A stretch of DNA of 64,000 bases from Acuticoccus sp039034015. GTDB taxonomy: Bacteria > Pseudomonadota > Alphaproteobacteria > Rhizobiales > Amorphaceae. Position 1 is the first letter of the stretch. Each line of letters opens with the position of its first letter. The notes under the pieces are model-generated. The model did not search any database, was not told the origin of the DNA, and saw only the letters and a program-made list of their open reading frames with translations. The position numbers were made by a program, and so were the translations under genes. Shown piece by piece: positions 26,639 to 37,222 of this stretch. Location of the stretch: positions 59,779 through 123,778 of the forward strand of contig JBCCBM010000011.1 of NCBI GenBank assembly GCA_039034015.1, written 5' to 3'.

Positions 26639-27255
26639 AACTTAGCGAAGCGCCCACCATCCATGAGAGCGCCGTCGTCGTCGCGTCGAGCCTTGGCCGG
26701 TGGACCGAGGTGCAGGCGCGATGCCGGCTCAACGAGGTGAGGCTCGGCGACTATTCTTACATCTCTGAGGGAAGCCAGGCCGATCACGCCACCATCGGCA
26801 AGTTCGCCAACATTGCCGCATACACCCGCATCGGCGCCACCAACCACCCCATGTGGCGCGCCAGCCAACACCACTTCGTCTATCGCGCCGGCGACTATTT
26901 TGAGGGCGAGACCAACGAAACCGCCTTCTTCGACTGGCGGCGGTCAAACGGCCCAAAACTTGGCCACGATGTTTGGCTCGGCCATGGGGCCATCGTCCTC
27001 CCCGGGGTCACCATTGGGGATGGCGCGGTGGTGGGGGCCGGCGCTGTGGTGAGCCGCTCGGTGCCGGCCTACCAAATCGCAGTCGGCGCGCCGGCCCGGG
27101 TGGTGAAGGCCCGCTTCTCGCCAAACATTGCGGAGCGCATGGCAGCGCTTGCCTGGTGGGATTGGCCGCACGACACCCTGCGGCGCGCGCTGCCGGACTT
27201 TCGCGCGCTGAGCGCCGAGGCGTTCCTCGAAAAGCACGAGGGCGCGTCACCTTGA
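26635..27255 (+). CDS. hexapeptide-repeat acyltransferase of phosphonate operons
   Basis: A 206-residue left-handed beta-helix transferase. Hexapeptide turns are visible in ADHATIGKFANIAAYTRIGA and then HGAIVLPGVTIGDGAVVGAG, AVVSRSVPAYQIAVGAPARV. The C-terminal AWWDWPHDTLRRALPDF is shared by chloramphenicol/phosphonate-type xenobiotic acetyltransferases commonly found in phn operons, where they may acetylate aminoalkylphosphonates in place of PhnO. Starts at ATG 26635 overlapping phnL (ATGA). The exact acceptor is not known. Confidence 0.88.
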   Translation: MKLSEAPTIHESAVVVASSLGRWTEVQARCRLNEVRLGDYSYISEGSQADHATIGKFANIAAYTRIGATNHPMWRASQHHFVYRAGDYFEGETNETAFFDWRRSNGPKLGHDVWLGHGAIVLPGVTIGDGAVVGAGAVVSRSVPAYQIAVGAPARVVKARFSPNIAERMAALAWWDWPHDTLRRALPDFRALSAEAFLEKHEGASP

Positions 27256-27305
27256 TGTCATCGTGCACCACTACCGTCTGCGCGGTGGGATGGGGCACGT
27301 GACAC

Positions 27306-28019
27306 ATGACCCAACGCAGGACAAACTGGAACGACCTTCATCGGACGCTCCGCGACGCGATTGCAGAGGGCAGGCTGAAGCCGGGCCAAAGCCTTCCGAC
27401 CCAAGCCGAACTCTGCGCCAAGCATGGCCTGTCGCGCCACGCGGTGCGTCTGGCGCTGGCCGCCCTGGAACGCGAGGGGCTTTTGGAGAGCTGGCAAGGC
27501 AAGGGCGTGTTCGTCAAAACCGCCCGGCTTGCCTATGAGATCGGCCCGGCCACGCGCTTTTCGAGCAACATGCAGGCTGCCGGCATCGCGCCAGGCCTAA
27601 AATTTCTGCGCGCGATGAGACGGCCGGCGGACGCTGAGGCCGCGCGGCTCCTGGCGCTGGCGCCCGGTGAACCGCTCCTCACCGCAGAGCTCGTGCGGCT
27701 TGCCGATGAGGCCCCGGTGGTTCTCGCGCGCCACAGTGTGCGGGCAAGCCGTTTCCCGAACTTCGGCGGCGATGTCAGTGAGACGCATTCCATCACCAAG
27801 GCGCTTGCGCGGGGCGGGGTGCAAAACTTTCGCCGTGCCAACACCGTCATCGAAGCGCGCCTTGGCACCCAGCAGGAGGCGGCGTGTCTGGGCATCACGC
27901 CCACCCAGCCGGTGCTCATTTCCACCGGCGTCAACGTCGATGCGGAGGAGCGGCCCGTGGAACTCTCCGTCGCCATATCGCGCGGAGATCGGCTCGCGTT
28001 TTGCCTGGCCACCCAGTAG
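27306..28019 (+). CDS. phnF: GntR/HutC-type transcriptional regulator, PhnF-like
   Basis: A 237-residue regulator. The winged helix reads AIAEGRLKPGQSLPTQAELC and then KHGLSRHAVRLALAALEREG near residues 18-60. The UTRA effector domain starts near residue 85 with FSSNMQAAGIAPGLKFL and ends with STGVNVDAEERPVELSVAI. It lies 50 bp after the acyltransferase gene and so closes the C-P lyase operon, where PhnF usually sits. A perfect 29-bp palindrome stands 9 bp after its stop. Ligand is not known; a phosphonate or phosphate signal is the family guess. Confidence 0.86.
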   Translation: MTQRRTNWNDLHRTLRDAIAEGRLKPGQSLPTQAELCAKHGLSRHAVRLALAALEREGLLESWQGKGVFVKTARLAYEIGPATRFSSNMQAAGIAPGLKFLRAMRRPADAEAARLLALAPGEPLLTAELVRLADEAPVVLARHSVRASRFPNFGGDVSETHSITKALARGGVQNFRRANTVIEARLGTQQEAACLGITPTQPVLISTGVNVDAEERPVELSVAISRGDRLAFCLATQ

Positions 28020-28028
28020 AGACCGTAG

Positions 28029-28057
28029 AACTCACCAAATAAATTATTTGGTGAGTT
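28029..28057. promoter_or_regulatory. perfect 29-bp palindrome, operator or terminator
   Basis: Arms AACTCACCAAATAA (28029-28042) and TTATTTGGTGAGTT (28044-28057) flank a single A. It is AT-rich in GC-rich surroundings, lies 9 bp after phnF and 85 bp before the first binding-protein gene. The lack of a loop and of a following T run argues for a dimer-binding operator of a GntR regulator over a terminator. Confidence 0.55.
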
Positions 28058-28073
28058 GGCCAAACGGCTCAAC

Positions 28074-28091
28074 ATGTCACGTCAATGTCTT
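28074..28091 (+). promoter_or_regulatory. weak Pho box-like sequence before the tandem binding-protein genes
   Basis: ATGTCAC-GTCA-ATGTCTT has the 7-4-7 spacing but only 5 of 7 matches in each half to CTGTCAT. It sits between the 29-bp palindrome and the gene start at 28143. Its direction fits the + strand operon. Reported as possible only. Confidence 0.3.
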
Positions 28092-28142
28092 GGATGCGAT
28101 GGTACGCGCTTTGCCAAAGACACGCGCTTGACAGGTGATGCC

Positions 28143-29726
28143 ATGCCTTTCCTTTCTCGCCGCCAGCTTTTGGCGCACGTGGGTGCCGGGGCAACCGTTC
28201 TGACCCTTGGCCATCTTCTGGACCCGACCAAAGCCCTCGCCACCACCGCGGACGCTGTGGATGAGATGCTGTCCGGCCAAGAGCCCAAGCACGGCGGCAC
28301 GCTGACCTACGGCCAGACCTATCCCAATTGGGCGCTCGGCCAGTCCAACCGCGGCGAGCACCCTTATTTCTGGCTCGACCTTCTGACCCGCTCGGTCTGG
28401 AACGGCCTCACCTGGGTGGACGAGGACCTCAACGTCCAGCTTGAACTCGCAACGCGCCTTGAACCGAGCGACGACCTGACCGTCTGGGACTGCGACCTTC
28501 GCGAAGGCGTCATGTTCCACGATGGCACGGAGATGACTGCCGACGACGTCATCGCGTCCATGAATTTCCATAAAGACGCCATCGGCCTCATCCGCCAAAA
28601 CATCGACCGGATGGAAAAGCTCGGCTCCCACTCCGTCCGCTTCCATCTCGTGTCGGCAAACGCAGAATTTCCGTACGCGCTCGCCGAATACCGGGCGATG
28701 ATCCTTAAATCCAACGAGAACGCCGACGAGATGGGCTTTGACGGGATCGGCACCGGCCCCTTCCGCCTCGTCGAGATCGACAACGCGCGCCAGTTCCGCA
28801 CCGAGCGTTTTGAGAACTATTTTGGCACCGGCCCCTATCTCGACGAGCTCATCGGCGTCGTCACCATGGGCAACAGCGCCATCAACGGGTTCCGCGCCGG
28901 TCAGCTGAACGCGGTTTGGAACATCGACCCCGGCCAGATCGAGCAGTACAAGGATGCTGGCGCAGAAATCCACGCGTCCCCCGCCGGCGACCAGTTCTGG
29001 CTCGTTATGCCCAAGAACGTGTCGTTCCCCTGGAATGATGTGCGCGTGCGCAAAGCCATGTCGCTCGCCATCGACCGCCCCGCCATCAACCGCATCGTCT
29101 ATGATGACCCCGAAGGCTGGACCGGCAACGACAGCCACATGACCGGCGTCAACAAAGAATTTCTTCCCCGCGAGACCGAGCGGGACGTCGCCCAAGCCAA
29201 GGCGCTCCTCACTGAGGCAGGCTATGGCGAGGGCGTCACCCTCCCCGCGATGGTGTTTTGCCCCTCCTTCCCGGAAGAGCCGCGCATCTACCCCATCGTG
29301 ACGGAGAGCCTTGCGGAAGCCGGCATCAACCTCGAATTCCAGGAGCGCCCCTGCGACGGTTTCAACCCGTTTGTGAGCGCGGTCAACCAGCCCATCGGCC
29401 GCCCGCGCCGCAACCTCGTCGGCCCGCGCAACCCGTTCATCAACCTCTCCCGCGCCTCCTCGCAAAACGCTGCGGAGCCGGGCGGCTGGTCGGGCGCGGA
29501 CTCGGAAAAATACGACGCCCTCATCCTGGAGGCGGTTGGCACGCCGGACGAGGCCAAGCGGCTTGAACTTTACCAAGACGCCCAGCGCATCCTTCAGGAG
29601 AACGTCCCCGGCATCATGCTCGGCGGGCGGCGCAACATGGTCGCCCACCGGCCAGAAGTGAAGAACGCGCGCTCGCACAGCCAAAACTGGTCGAGCCGCT
29701 TCGAATACATCTGGATCGACGCTTAA
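28143..29726 (+). CDS. ABC substrate-binding protein, family 5, Tat-type leader (copy 1)
   Basis: A 527-residue binding protein. ATG 28143 gives a leader with SRRQLL followed by a weak hydrophobic stretch (AHVGAGATVLTLGHLLD), the pattern of a twin-arginine signal, so it may fold before export. Family 5 features are VMFHDGTEMTADDVIASMN and IGTGPFRLVEIDNARQF. A characteristic stretch GRPRRNLVGPRNPFINLSRAS is near residue 415. It is a clear paralogue of the next gene. One of the two would deliver ligand to the importer downstream, possibly a phosphonate; substrate unknown. Confidence 0.9.
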   Translation: MPFLSRRQLLAHVGAGATVLTLGHLLDPTKALATTADAVDEMLSGQEPKHGGTLTYGQTYPNWALGQSNRGEHPYFWLDLLTRSVWNGLTWVDEDLNVQLELATRLEPSDDLTVWDCDLREGVMFHDGTEMTADDVIASMNFHKDAIGLIRQNIDRMEKLGSHSVRFHLVSANAEFPYALAEYRAMILKSNENADEMGFDGIGTGPFRLVEIDNARQFRTERFENYFGTGPYLDELIGVVTMGNSAINGFRAGQLNAVWNIDPGQIEQYKDAGAEIHASPAGDQFWLVMPKNVSFPWNDVRVRKAMSLAIDRPAINRIVYDDPEGWTGNDSHMTGVNKEFLPRETERDVAQAKALLTEAGYGEGVTLPAMVFCPSFPEEPRIYPIVTESLAEAGINLEFQERPCDGFNPFVSAVNQPIGRPRRNLVGPRNPFINLSRASSQNAAEPGGWSGADSEKYDALILEAVGTPDEAKRLELYQDAQRILQENVPGIMLGGRRNMVAHRPEVKNARSHSQNWSSRFEYIWIDA

Positions 29727-29778
29727 CATCTGCGGGCGGCCTTCGGGTCGCCCGTTTCATTTGTTTTGGGGAACGGAC

Positions 29779-31347
29779 ATGCTGACACGCCGTGATCTTC
29801 TGACGGGTTCTGCCGCCATCATTGGCGTTGGCGCCATGCCGACGAACGCTTTTGCCAGCCTCGACGCGTTCGTGGACGGGCTCATCGAAGGGCAAACGCC
29901 GCGCCAAGGGGGCACACTCACCTACGGCAACCCGGTGCCCAACTGGGCGCTCGGGCAGTCAAGCAACGGCCGCCATCCCTATTACTTCATGGACATCCAG
30001 ACGCGCGCCATCTGGAACGCGCTCACCTGGGTGGACGAGAATCTCGACGTTCAGCCCGAGCTTGCCACGTCCTACACCCCGGACGACACGGCAAGCGTCT
30101 GGGATTACACGCTGCGTGAAGGCGTCTTCTTCCACAACGGGAAGGAATTCACCTCAGACGATGCGGTTGCCTCCTGTCAGTATCACGCCCTGGGCGGCGT
30201 CGGCTTCTTCAAGCAATATGTTGACCGCGTGGAAGCAACAGGCAAATACTCGATCCGCTTTCACCTAACGCGGCCCAACATCGAGTTTCCTTACGCGACA
30301 GCCGAGTATCGCGCCATGATGGTGCCGGCGACGGGTGACATGGACACCATGGCCGCCGACGGCATCGGCACCGGCCCCTTCCGCCTCCTTGAGATTGACA
30401 ACAAGCGCCAGTTCCGCGCCGAGCGCTTCGGAGACTATTTTCTTGGCGATCGTGTTTACCTCGAGGGCCTCCAGGGCGTGCTCGCCATGGGCCCCAACGC
30501 GATCAACGGCTTCCGGGCCGGGCAATTCGACGCCATCCTGAACGCCGACCCCGGCCAGTTCGATCAGTTCCGCGACGCGGGCGCCAAGGTTTCCACCGCC
30601 CAATCCGGCGACCAGTTCTGGGTGATTTTGCCAAAGAACCTCAACTTCCCGTGGAACGATGTGCGCGTGCGCCGCGCCATGTCCCTCGCGGTGAACCGGC
30701 CCCAGGTCAATGCCATCATCTACGCAGACCCGGACGGCTGGACCGGCAACGACACCCACATGAACGGCGTCAATGCCGAGTTCCTGCCGCGCGAGGTGGA
30801 GCGCGACGTCGACGAGGCCCGCCGCCTTCTGGCCGAAGCCGGCTATCCGGACGGGATCACGCTCCCGGCGATCAACTATTGCCCCACCTACCCCGAAGAG
30901 CCGCGGCTGTGGCAGGTGGTGGGCGAGAGCCTTCGTGAAGCCGGCATTTCGGTGGAGTTTGCCGAGCGTCCCTGTGACGGTTTTAATCCGTTCGTCATGG
31001 CCGTGAACGAACCCATCGGGCGCCCGCGCCGCAACCTCGTCGGCGCGCGCAACCCCAACATCAACCTGTCGCGCGCTTCAAATCTGAACGCTGCCGAACA
31101 TGGCGGCTGGGACGGGCCGGGCTTCGAGCGCTACAACGAACTCCTCGCCACGGCCGCGCAAACCCTCGACCCGGAACTGCGGCTCGAAATCTACCATGAG
31201 ATGCAGCGGATCGCCCAGGATGAGGTCCCCGGCATCATGATCGGCGGGCGGCGCACCAACATCGTCCACCGCCCAGACGTGAAGAACCTTCGCCCCCACA
31301 CCCAGCTGTGGCAGCCGCGCTACGAAGGCGTCTGGCTCGACCGATAG
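29779..31347 (+). CDS. ABC substrate-binding protein, family 5, Tat-type leader (copy 2)
   Basis: A 522-residue binding protein with a twin-arginine leader (LTRRDLLTGSAAIIGVGAMP, then TNAFA). I start at ATG 29779; an in-frame start 18 bp earlier would place six more residues before the motif. It shares long stretches with copy 1: GGTLTYG, NWALGQS, GIGTGPFRL-EIDN, FPWNDVRVR-AMSLA, ERPCDGFNPFV and IGRPRRNLVG. The two probably arose by tandem duplication, and divergence suggests different ligands for one permease pair. 52 bp separate them. Confidence 0.9.
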   Translation: MLTRRDLLTGSAAIIGVGAMPTNAFASLDAFVDGLIEGQTPRQGGTLTYGNPVPNWALGQSSNGRHPYYFMDIQTRAIWNALTWVDENLDVQPELATSYTPDDTASVWDYTLREGVFFHNGKEFTSDDAVASCQYHALGGVGFFKQYVDRVEATGKYSIRFHLTRPNIEFPYATAEYRAMMVPATGDMDTMAADGIGTGPFRLLEIDNKRQFRAERFGDYFLGDRVYLEGLQGVLAMGPNAINGFRAGQFDAILNADPGQFDQFRDAGAKVSTAQSGDQFWVILPKNLNFPWNDVRVRRAMSLAVNRPQVNAIIYADPDGWTGNDTHMNGVNAEFLPREVERDVDEARRLLAEAGYPDGITLPAINYCPTYPEEPRLWQVVGESLREAGISVEFAERPCDGFNPFVMAVNEPIGRPRRNLVGARNPNINLSRASNLNAAEHGGWDGPGFERYNELLATAAQTLDPELRLEIYHEMQRIAQDEVPGIMIGGRRTNIVHRPDVKNLRPHTQLWQPRYEGVWLDR

Positions 31348-31369
31348 TTGGCAGACCGGGCGCTCGCAG

Positions 31370-32344
31370 ATGCATACAATCCTTGCCCTCGTTCTGCGCC
31401 GGCTCGCGCTATCGGGCCTGATTGTCACGATGGTGTCGGCGCTCGTCTTCGTCGGCACCGAAATTTTGCCCGGCGACGCGCTGGATAGCACCATCCCCGC
31501 GGACGAGCTCATCTTCTATACTGAGGAAGACCTTGCCGCGATGCGCGCCGAGCTCGGCCTCGACAAGCCGCCGCTGGAGCGGTTCGTCAACGTCTTCACC
31601 GGGCTCGTGACGTTCGACTTCGGCGTCACTATCATGACCCGTGAGCCGGTGCTGGATGCCATCTGGCACCCCATGCTGAACTCGTTGTTGATGGCGGGGC
31701 TTGCGGTCCTCATCACACCGCTGATTGCAATCGCCCTCGGTGTCACCGCCGCGCTCCGCCCCGGAGGCCATCTCGACGGCGCCGTCTCGGCGGGCACACT
31801 CTTCACGTACTCGATGCCCGATTTCGTGGTCGGCAACGTTTTCATCATCGTCTTTGCGCTGCAACTGGGGCTCGCGCCAGCGGTCCTCATGATCGCGGAA
31901 AGCGCGCCGGCCTGGCAGATCCTTTCCGCCGCCATCCTGCCTGTCGCGGCGCTCACGGTGTCTGGCGTTGCCTACCAATTCCGCCTTCTGCGGGAGGGGA
32001 TGGTCGACGCGCTGGGATCCGAATTCATCGAGCGGGCGCGCCTTGCTGGCGTCCCGGAATGGCGCCTTGTGGTGCGCCACGCGTTGCCGGTCGCCATCAT
32101 CCCGATGCTGAACGGCACGGCGCAGTTCGTGGCCGCAATCTTTTCCTCCGTCGTCGTCATCGAGGCGGTGTTTCGCTTCCCCGGCATCGGGCTCGAACTC
32201 ATCCGCGCCGTCGCCCAGCGGGAGGTGCCCACGGTCCAGGCGATCACGTTCCTGGCGGCCAGCGCCGTCATCATCTCAAACCTTTTGGCCGACATTGCGC
32301 TCCTCGCGCTCGACCCCCGCGTGAGGCGCCGCCATGGCCGTTGA
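31370..32344 (+). CDS. peptide-type ABC transporter permease (DppB family)
   Basis: A 324-residue permease. The first helix is LALSGLIVTMVSALVFVGTE, followed by the periplasmic loop EEDLAAMRAELGLDKPPLER and GLVTFDFGVTIMTREPV. The EAA loop is EFIERARLAGVPEWRLVVRH. It follows the second binding protein by 22 bp and overlaps the next permease by 11 bp. Confidence 0.9.
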   Translation: MHTILALVLRRLALSGLIVTMVSALVFVGTEILPGDALDSTIPADELIFYTEEDLAAMRAELGLDKPPLERFVNVFTGLVTFDFGVTIMTREPVLDAIWHPMLNSLLMAGLAVLITPLIAIALGVTAALRPGGHLDGAVSAGTLFTYSMPDFVVGNVFIIVFALQLGLAPAVLMIAESAPAWQILSAAILPVAALTVSGVAYQFRLLREGMVDALGSEFIERARLAGVPEWRLVVRHALPVAIIPMLNGTAQFVAAIFSSVVVIEAVFRFPGIGLELIRAVAQREVPTVQAITFLAASAVIISNLLADIALLALDPRVRRRHGR

Positions 32345-33190
32345 GGCGCTCCCCGCCCCGCGCACGAGCCGCCTTCGCGAGGCACTCGCCTCGCCACTCA
32401 CCGCCATCGGCGTTGCGCTCGTCGCGATCCACTTGGTGCTCGCGCTCTTCTCGCCGTGGATCGCGCCCCACTCCGTGAGCGCGATCTTCACCGATGGCCT
32501 CACCCCGCCCTCCGCCGACCATTGGCTCGGCACCGACCAGATCGGCCGCGACTACTTGAGCCGTCTGATGTCAGGGGGCCGGGTGGCGCTTCTCGTCTCG
32601 GCCATCGGCGCGGCCGTCGCTGTCGCAGTCGGGACTGTCCTTGGCCTCATCGCCGGCTACTTCGGCGGCATCTTGGACGACGCGATCATGCGCGTGACGG
32701 ACGCCCTGATGGCGGTGCCCGAACTTGTCCTCATCGCGATCCTCGTCCTCACCTTCGGCAAGGACATCGCGGCGCTCAGTGTCATCGTCGCCATTGTCTA
32801 CACCCCCGGCGTTGTGCGCGTGGTGCGCGCCAAAACCGCCTCCATCGCCACGCTCGACTATGTGCGCGCGGCGGAACTTCGCGGCGAACCGGTCCCGCGG
32901 ATCCTTCTCGTGGAGATCGCGCCCAACCTTGGGGGCCTTCTCGCGGTGGAACTTGCGATCCGCATGTCGTCGGCAATTTTGAAGATCAGCGCGCTCTCCT
33001 TCCTCGGCCTTGGGATCAGCCAGCCGACGCCCGATTGGGGCCTCATGGTCCAGGAGGCAATGGCGGTCGTCTTCACTGACCCATGGTTCCTCATCTTGCC
33101 CGCTGCGGCGCTCTCCTCGCTCATCATCGGCATCAACTTTGCCGTCGATGGCCTGTCCCGCGCCTACGGCATCAGCGCGAAGGGCACGCG

Positions 33191-33194
<4 letters not shown>
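32334..33194 (+). CDS. peptide-type ABC transporter permease (DppC family)
   Basis: A 286-residue permease. N-terminal helix PLTAIGVALVAIHLVLALFS, then the OppC-type DHWLGTDQIGRDYLSRLMSG and four to five helices. The EAA loop is seen in YVRAAELRGEPVPRILLVEI. The stop overlaps the fused ATPase start (ATGA at 33191). Confidence 0.9.
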
Positions 33195-34825
<1,631 letters not shown>

Positions 34826-34837
34826 GGCGGCGCGGCC

Positions 34838-35548
34838 ATGCAAACGGCGAACGAGCCGTGGCGGGCCGTCTACCGAGATTTGCGCAAGGACATCGATGAG
34901 GGCGCCTTGCGGCCCGGGGATGCGCTGCCGACCATCGCGGCGCTCTCGGCGCGAACGGGGCTGAACGCCTATGCGGCGCGGCGCGTCATGGAGCGGCTCC
35001 GCGACGAGGGCCGCGTCCTCAGCCGCCAAGGCCGGGGCTTCCAGGTTGCAGCGCCGCGCGTGCCTTACCGGGTGGGGCAACGGCCCCGGTTCACAAGCGC
35101 GATGACCGCCCAGGGTTTTGCGGTCTCGACCGACTTTGTGGCCGCAGGGCGCTGGCGCCTCTCGGATGCGATGGCACGGCGGATCGGTGCCCCCCGGCGG
35201 CCCGCGCACCTGAGCGCCCAAATGCTGCGGCGCCTGGACGGGAAGCCGGTCGCCCTCACCCGCGTCATCTTCCCCCCGAACCACACCGAGGGCGTGCTGG
35301 ACGCACTCTTTGCCACAAAGAGCGTCACAGAGGCGCTGCGGGCCGTCGGCGTCGCCGACTTTGAGCGCACCCACACCGAAGTCAGCGGGCGCCTCCCCAC
35401 CGCCAGCGAAGCGCAGACGCTCGACATTGCCCGATCGGACCCTGTGATCGTGACCACCGGCATCAGCGTCGACACGAACGCGCCCAAAACCGTCGTGGAA
35501 CTCAACGAAACCATCTGGCGGGTGGATGGTGTGCGCCTCACGTTCTGA
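34838..35548 (+). CDS. GntR/HutC-type transcriptional regulator (second, PhnF-like)
   Basis: A 236-residue regulator with N-terminal winged helix (DIDEGALRPGDALPTIAALS, then ARTGLNAYAARRVMERLRDEG) and C-terminal UTRA domain (GQRPRFTSAMTAQGF to TTGISVDTNAPKTVVELNET). It has the same layout as the regulator at 27306, and the two bracket the second importer. It begins 12 bp after the ATPase stop, so it is the last gene of that operon. Probably an autoregulated repressor; ligand unknown. Confidence 0.85.
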   Translation: MQTANEPWRAVYRDLRKDIDEGALRPGDALPTIAALSARTGLNAYAARRVMERLRDEGRVLSRQGRGFQVAAPRVPYRVGQRPRFTSAMTAQGFAVSTDFVAAGRWRLSDAMARRIGAPRRPAHLSAQMLRRLDGKPVALTRVIFPPNHTEGVLDALFATKSVTEALRAVGVADFERTHTEVSGRLPTASEAQTLDIARSDPVIVTTGISVDTNAPKTVVELNETIWRVDGVRLTF

Positions 35549-35620
35549 GCGGCCCCGTTGAGCCGCAAACCTTCGCAGTTTGTGTGATGGTTTTGTGATG
35601 TTTGCCGACGGTCCCGGCGC

Positions 35621-35638
35621 GCGTCACGGCCCTGTCAC
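35621..35638 (+). promoter_or_regulatory. candidate Pho box before the Ugp-like operon
   Basis: GCGTCAC-GGCC-CTGTCAC: two 7-base half sites with a 4-base spacer. The second half is a 6/7 match to CTGTCAT and the first keeps GTCA. It stands 86 bp before the binding-protein start, in a 176-bp intergenic region, and points into the operon. Confidence 0.5.
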
Positions 35639-35724
35639 GCTCACGCGGTCGGGTCGGGATGCGACGCTCGAGAGCGTCCGTGCGCTGCAAAGCGCGGAAC
35701 ATTTCCTGCCGAGGACGAACAAAA

Positions 35725-36999
35725 ATGCTTCGCATGACCGCCGTTCTGGCCGCGCTGATGGCGACCACCGCCATCGCGGAGGCCAAAATCACCGTCACCT
35801 GCCTCACCGCCGCGGGCCACCTCACCCGCCAGCACGAGCCGCTGGTGGAAAAGTTCAACGCCATGCAGGACGAGATCGAGGTGGTCTACGCCGCCCCCTC
35901 GAAGAATTATTCGGACACGCACCTGCGCCTCTTCCGCTCGTCCGCCACGGGCACGCTGCCCGACTGCGCGTTCACCGCGTACAACCAGCTCCCCTCCCTC
36001 GCCCGTGCGCTTGCCGAGCGTGGCCAGATCGTCAACCTTGACGCGCTGATTGCCGAAAAAGAGCCGGAGGGATGGAAGGAAGAAAACTACACCGAGCAAA
36101 TGCTCGATCTTGGCCGCGTCGACGGCGTCCAATACGGGATGCCCTTCAACGCCTCGATGATCCAGTGGTACTATAACGCTGACCTCTTCCGTGAGGCCGG
36201 CCTCGACCCCGAAAACTTCCCCACCGACTGGGATGGCTTCTTCGAGGCTGCCAAAGCCATCGACGCCCTCGGTGATGACACCATCCCCATGGGCAAGTGG
36301 CTCCTCTACGGCGATGACTGGGGCTTCCAGACGCTCATCCTGCAGCAGGGCGGGCGCATGATGAGTGCTGACGGCATGGCCGTCGCCTTCAACGAAGAGG
36401 ACCGTCACATTGAGGCGCTCAAGATGGCGCGCCGCTTCGTGACCGACGGCGGCTTCCAAGTCGATCTTGATTGGGACACGACCTCCACCGCCTTCACCGA
36501 AGGGCGGCTTGGGATGCTTGGCACCTCCCCCGCAGGCGCGGCGCGCATTGCCGAGCGTGTGGGTGACGCCTTTGACCTTCGCACCACGCCCTACACGGTC
36601 TGGAACGATGAGGCGGGACTTCTCCCCACTGGCGGCAACGCGGCAGTCATCTTCGGCGATGATCCCGAACAGATCGCAGCCACCTGGGAGTGGGTAAAAT
36701 TCGTCACCGGCCCGCAAGGCCAAGACTTCGTCTCCAAGGCCACCGGGTATTTGCCGACCAACCAGGGCGCCCTCGCGCCCGAACTTCTGGGCAACTACTA
36801 CGACGAGAACCCCTACTTCGCGACGCCCTCCAAACAGTACGACCGCGCGGGCCCTTGGTCGGGCTATCCGGGCACCCAGTCGGAGCGGATTTGGCGTGAG
36901 CAACGCGACATCATCCGCGCTGTCATGGAGGGCGACCGCGCGCCCGAAGAGGCGGCTGACGAACTCGTCGATGTCGCTGAACGGATGATGCAGCGCTAA
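35725..36999 (+). CDS. ABC substrate-binding protein, family 1 (UgpB-like)
   Basis: A 424-residue periplasmic binding protein. ATG 35725 follows GAGGA and gives a signal peptide (MLRMTAVLAALMATTAIAEA). Family 1 features include MPFNASMIQWYYNADLFREA, FPTDWDGFFEAAKAIDALGD and LLPTGGNAAVIFGDDPEQI, which resemble glycerol-3-phosphate binding proteins of the UgpB branch. Followed by ATPase, two permeases and a phosphodiesterase, a glycerophosphodiester or glycerol phosphate ligand is likely but not proven. Its stop is followed by the 57-bp repeat region. Confidence 0.88.
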   Translation: MLRMTAVLAALMATTAIAEAKITVTCLTAAGHLTRQHEPLVEKFNAMQDEIEVVYAAPSKNYSDTHLRLFRSSATGTLPDCAFTAYNQLPSLARALAERGQIVNLDALIAEKEPEGWKEENYTEQMLDLGRVDGVQYGMPFNASMIQWYYNADLFREAGLDPENFPTDWDGFFEAAKAIDALGDDTIPMGKWLLYGDDWGFQTLILQQGGRMMSADGMAVAFNEEDRHIEALKMARRFVTDGGFQVDLDWDTTSTAFTEGRLGMLGTSPAGAARIAERVGDAFDLRTTPYTVWNDEAGLLPTGGNAAVIFGDDPEQIAATWEWVKFVTGPQGQDFVSKATGYLPTNQGALAPELLGNYYDENPYFATPSKQYDRAGPWSGYPGTQSERIWREQRDIIRAVMEGDRAPEEAADELVDVAERMMQR

Positions 37000-37008
37000 C
37001 GGCCGTCG

Positions 37009-37202
37009 GGCGGCGCTTGTCGCCGCCCAACCTTGTTCGCGGAGGCCGGCACGGGCCGGCCTCGGGGCGGCGCTTGTCGCCGCCCAACCTTGTTCGCGGA
37101 GGCCGGCACGGGCCGGCCTCGGGGCGGCGCTTGTCGCCGCCCGACCTTGTTCGCGGAGGCCGGCACGGGCCGGCCTCGGGGCGGCGCTTGTCGCCGCCCG
37201 TT
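37009..37202. repeat. 57-bp tandem repeat, each unit with two perfect hairpins
   Basis: Units begin at 37011, 37068, 37125 and 37182 (exact 57-bp period); three are complete and the fourth ends after its first hairpin. Each unit holds stem 1, GGGCGGCG-CTTGT-CGCCGCCC (shown as arms and loop), and stem 2, GAGGCCGG-CACGGG-CCGGCCTC. Between the stems lies TCGCGGAGGCC, which also forms the ribosome site of the downstream gene. Copies differ at one base (AACC or GACC). Six to seven strong hairpins thus separate the binding-protein gene from the ATPase gene, likely changing message stability or partial termination. Confidence 0.9.
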
Positions 37203-37222
37203 CTATCTCGCGGAGGCCGCAA

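Noticed and set aside
28077..29729. 550-residue minus-strand frame opposite the first binding-protein gene
   Set aside because: Antisense shadow of a well-supported family 5 binding protein; no family resemblance of its own.
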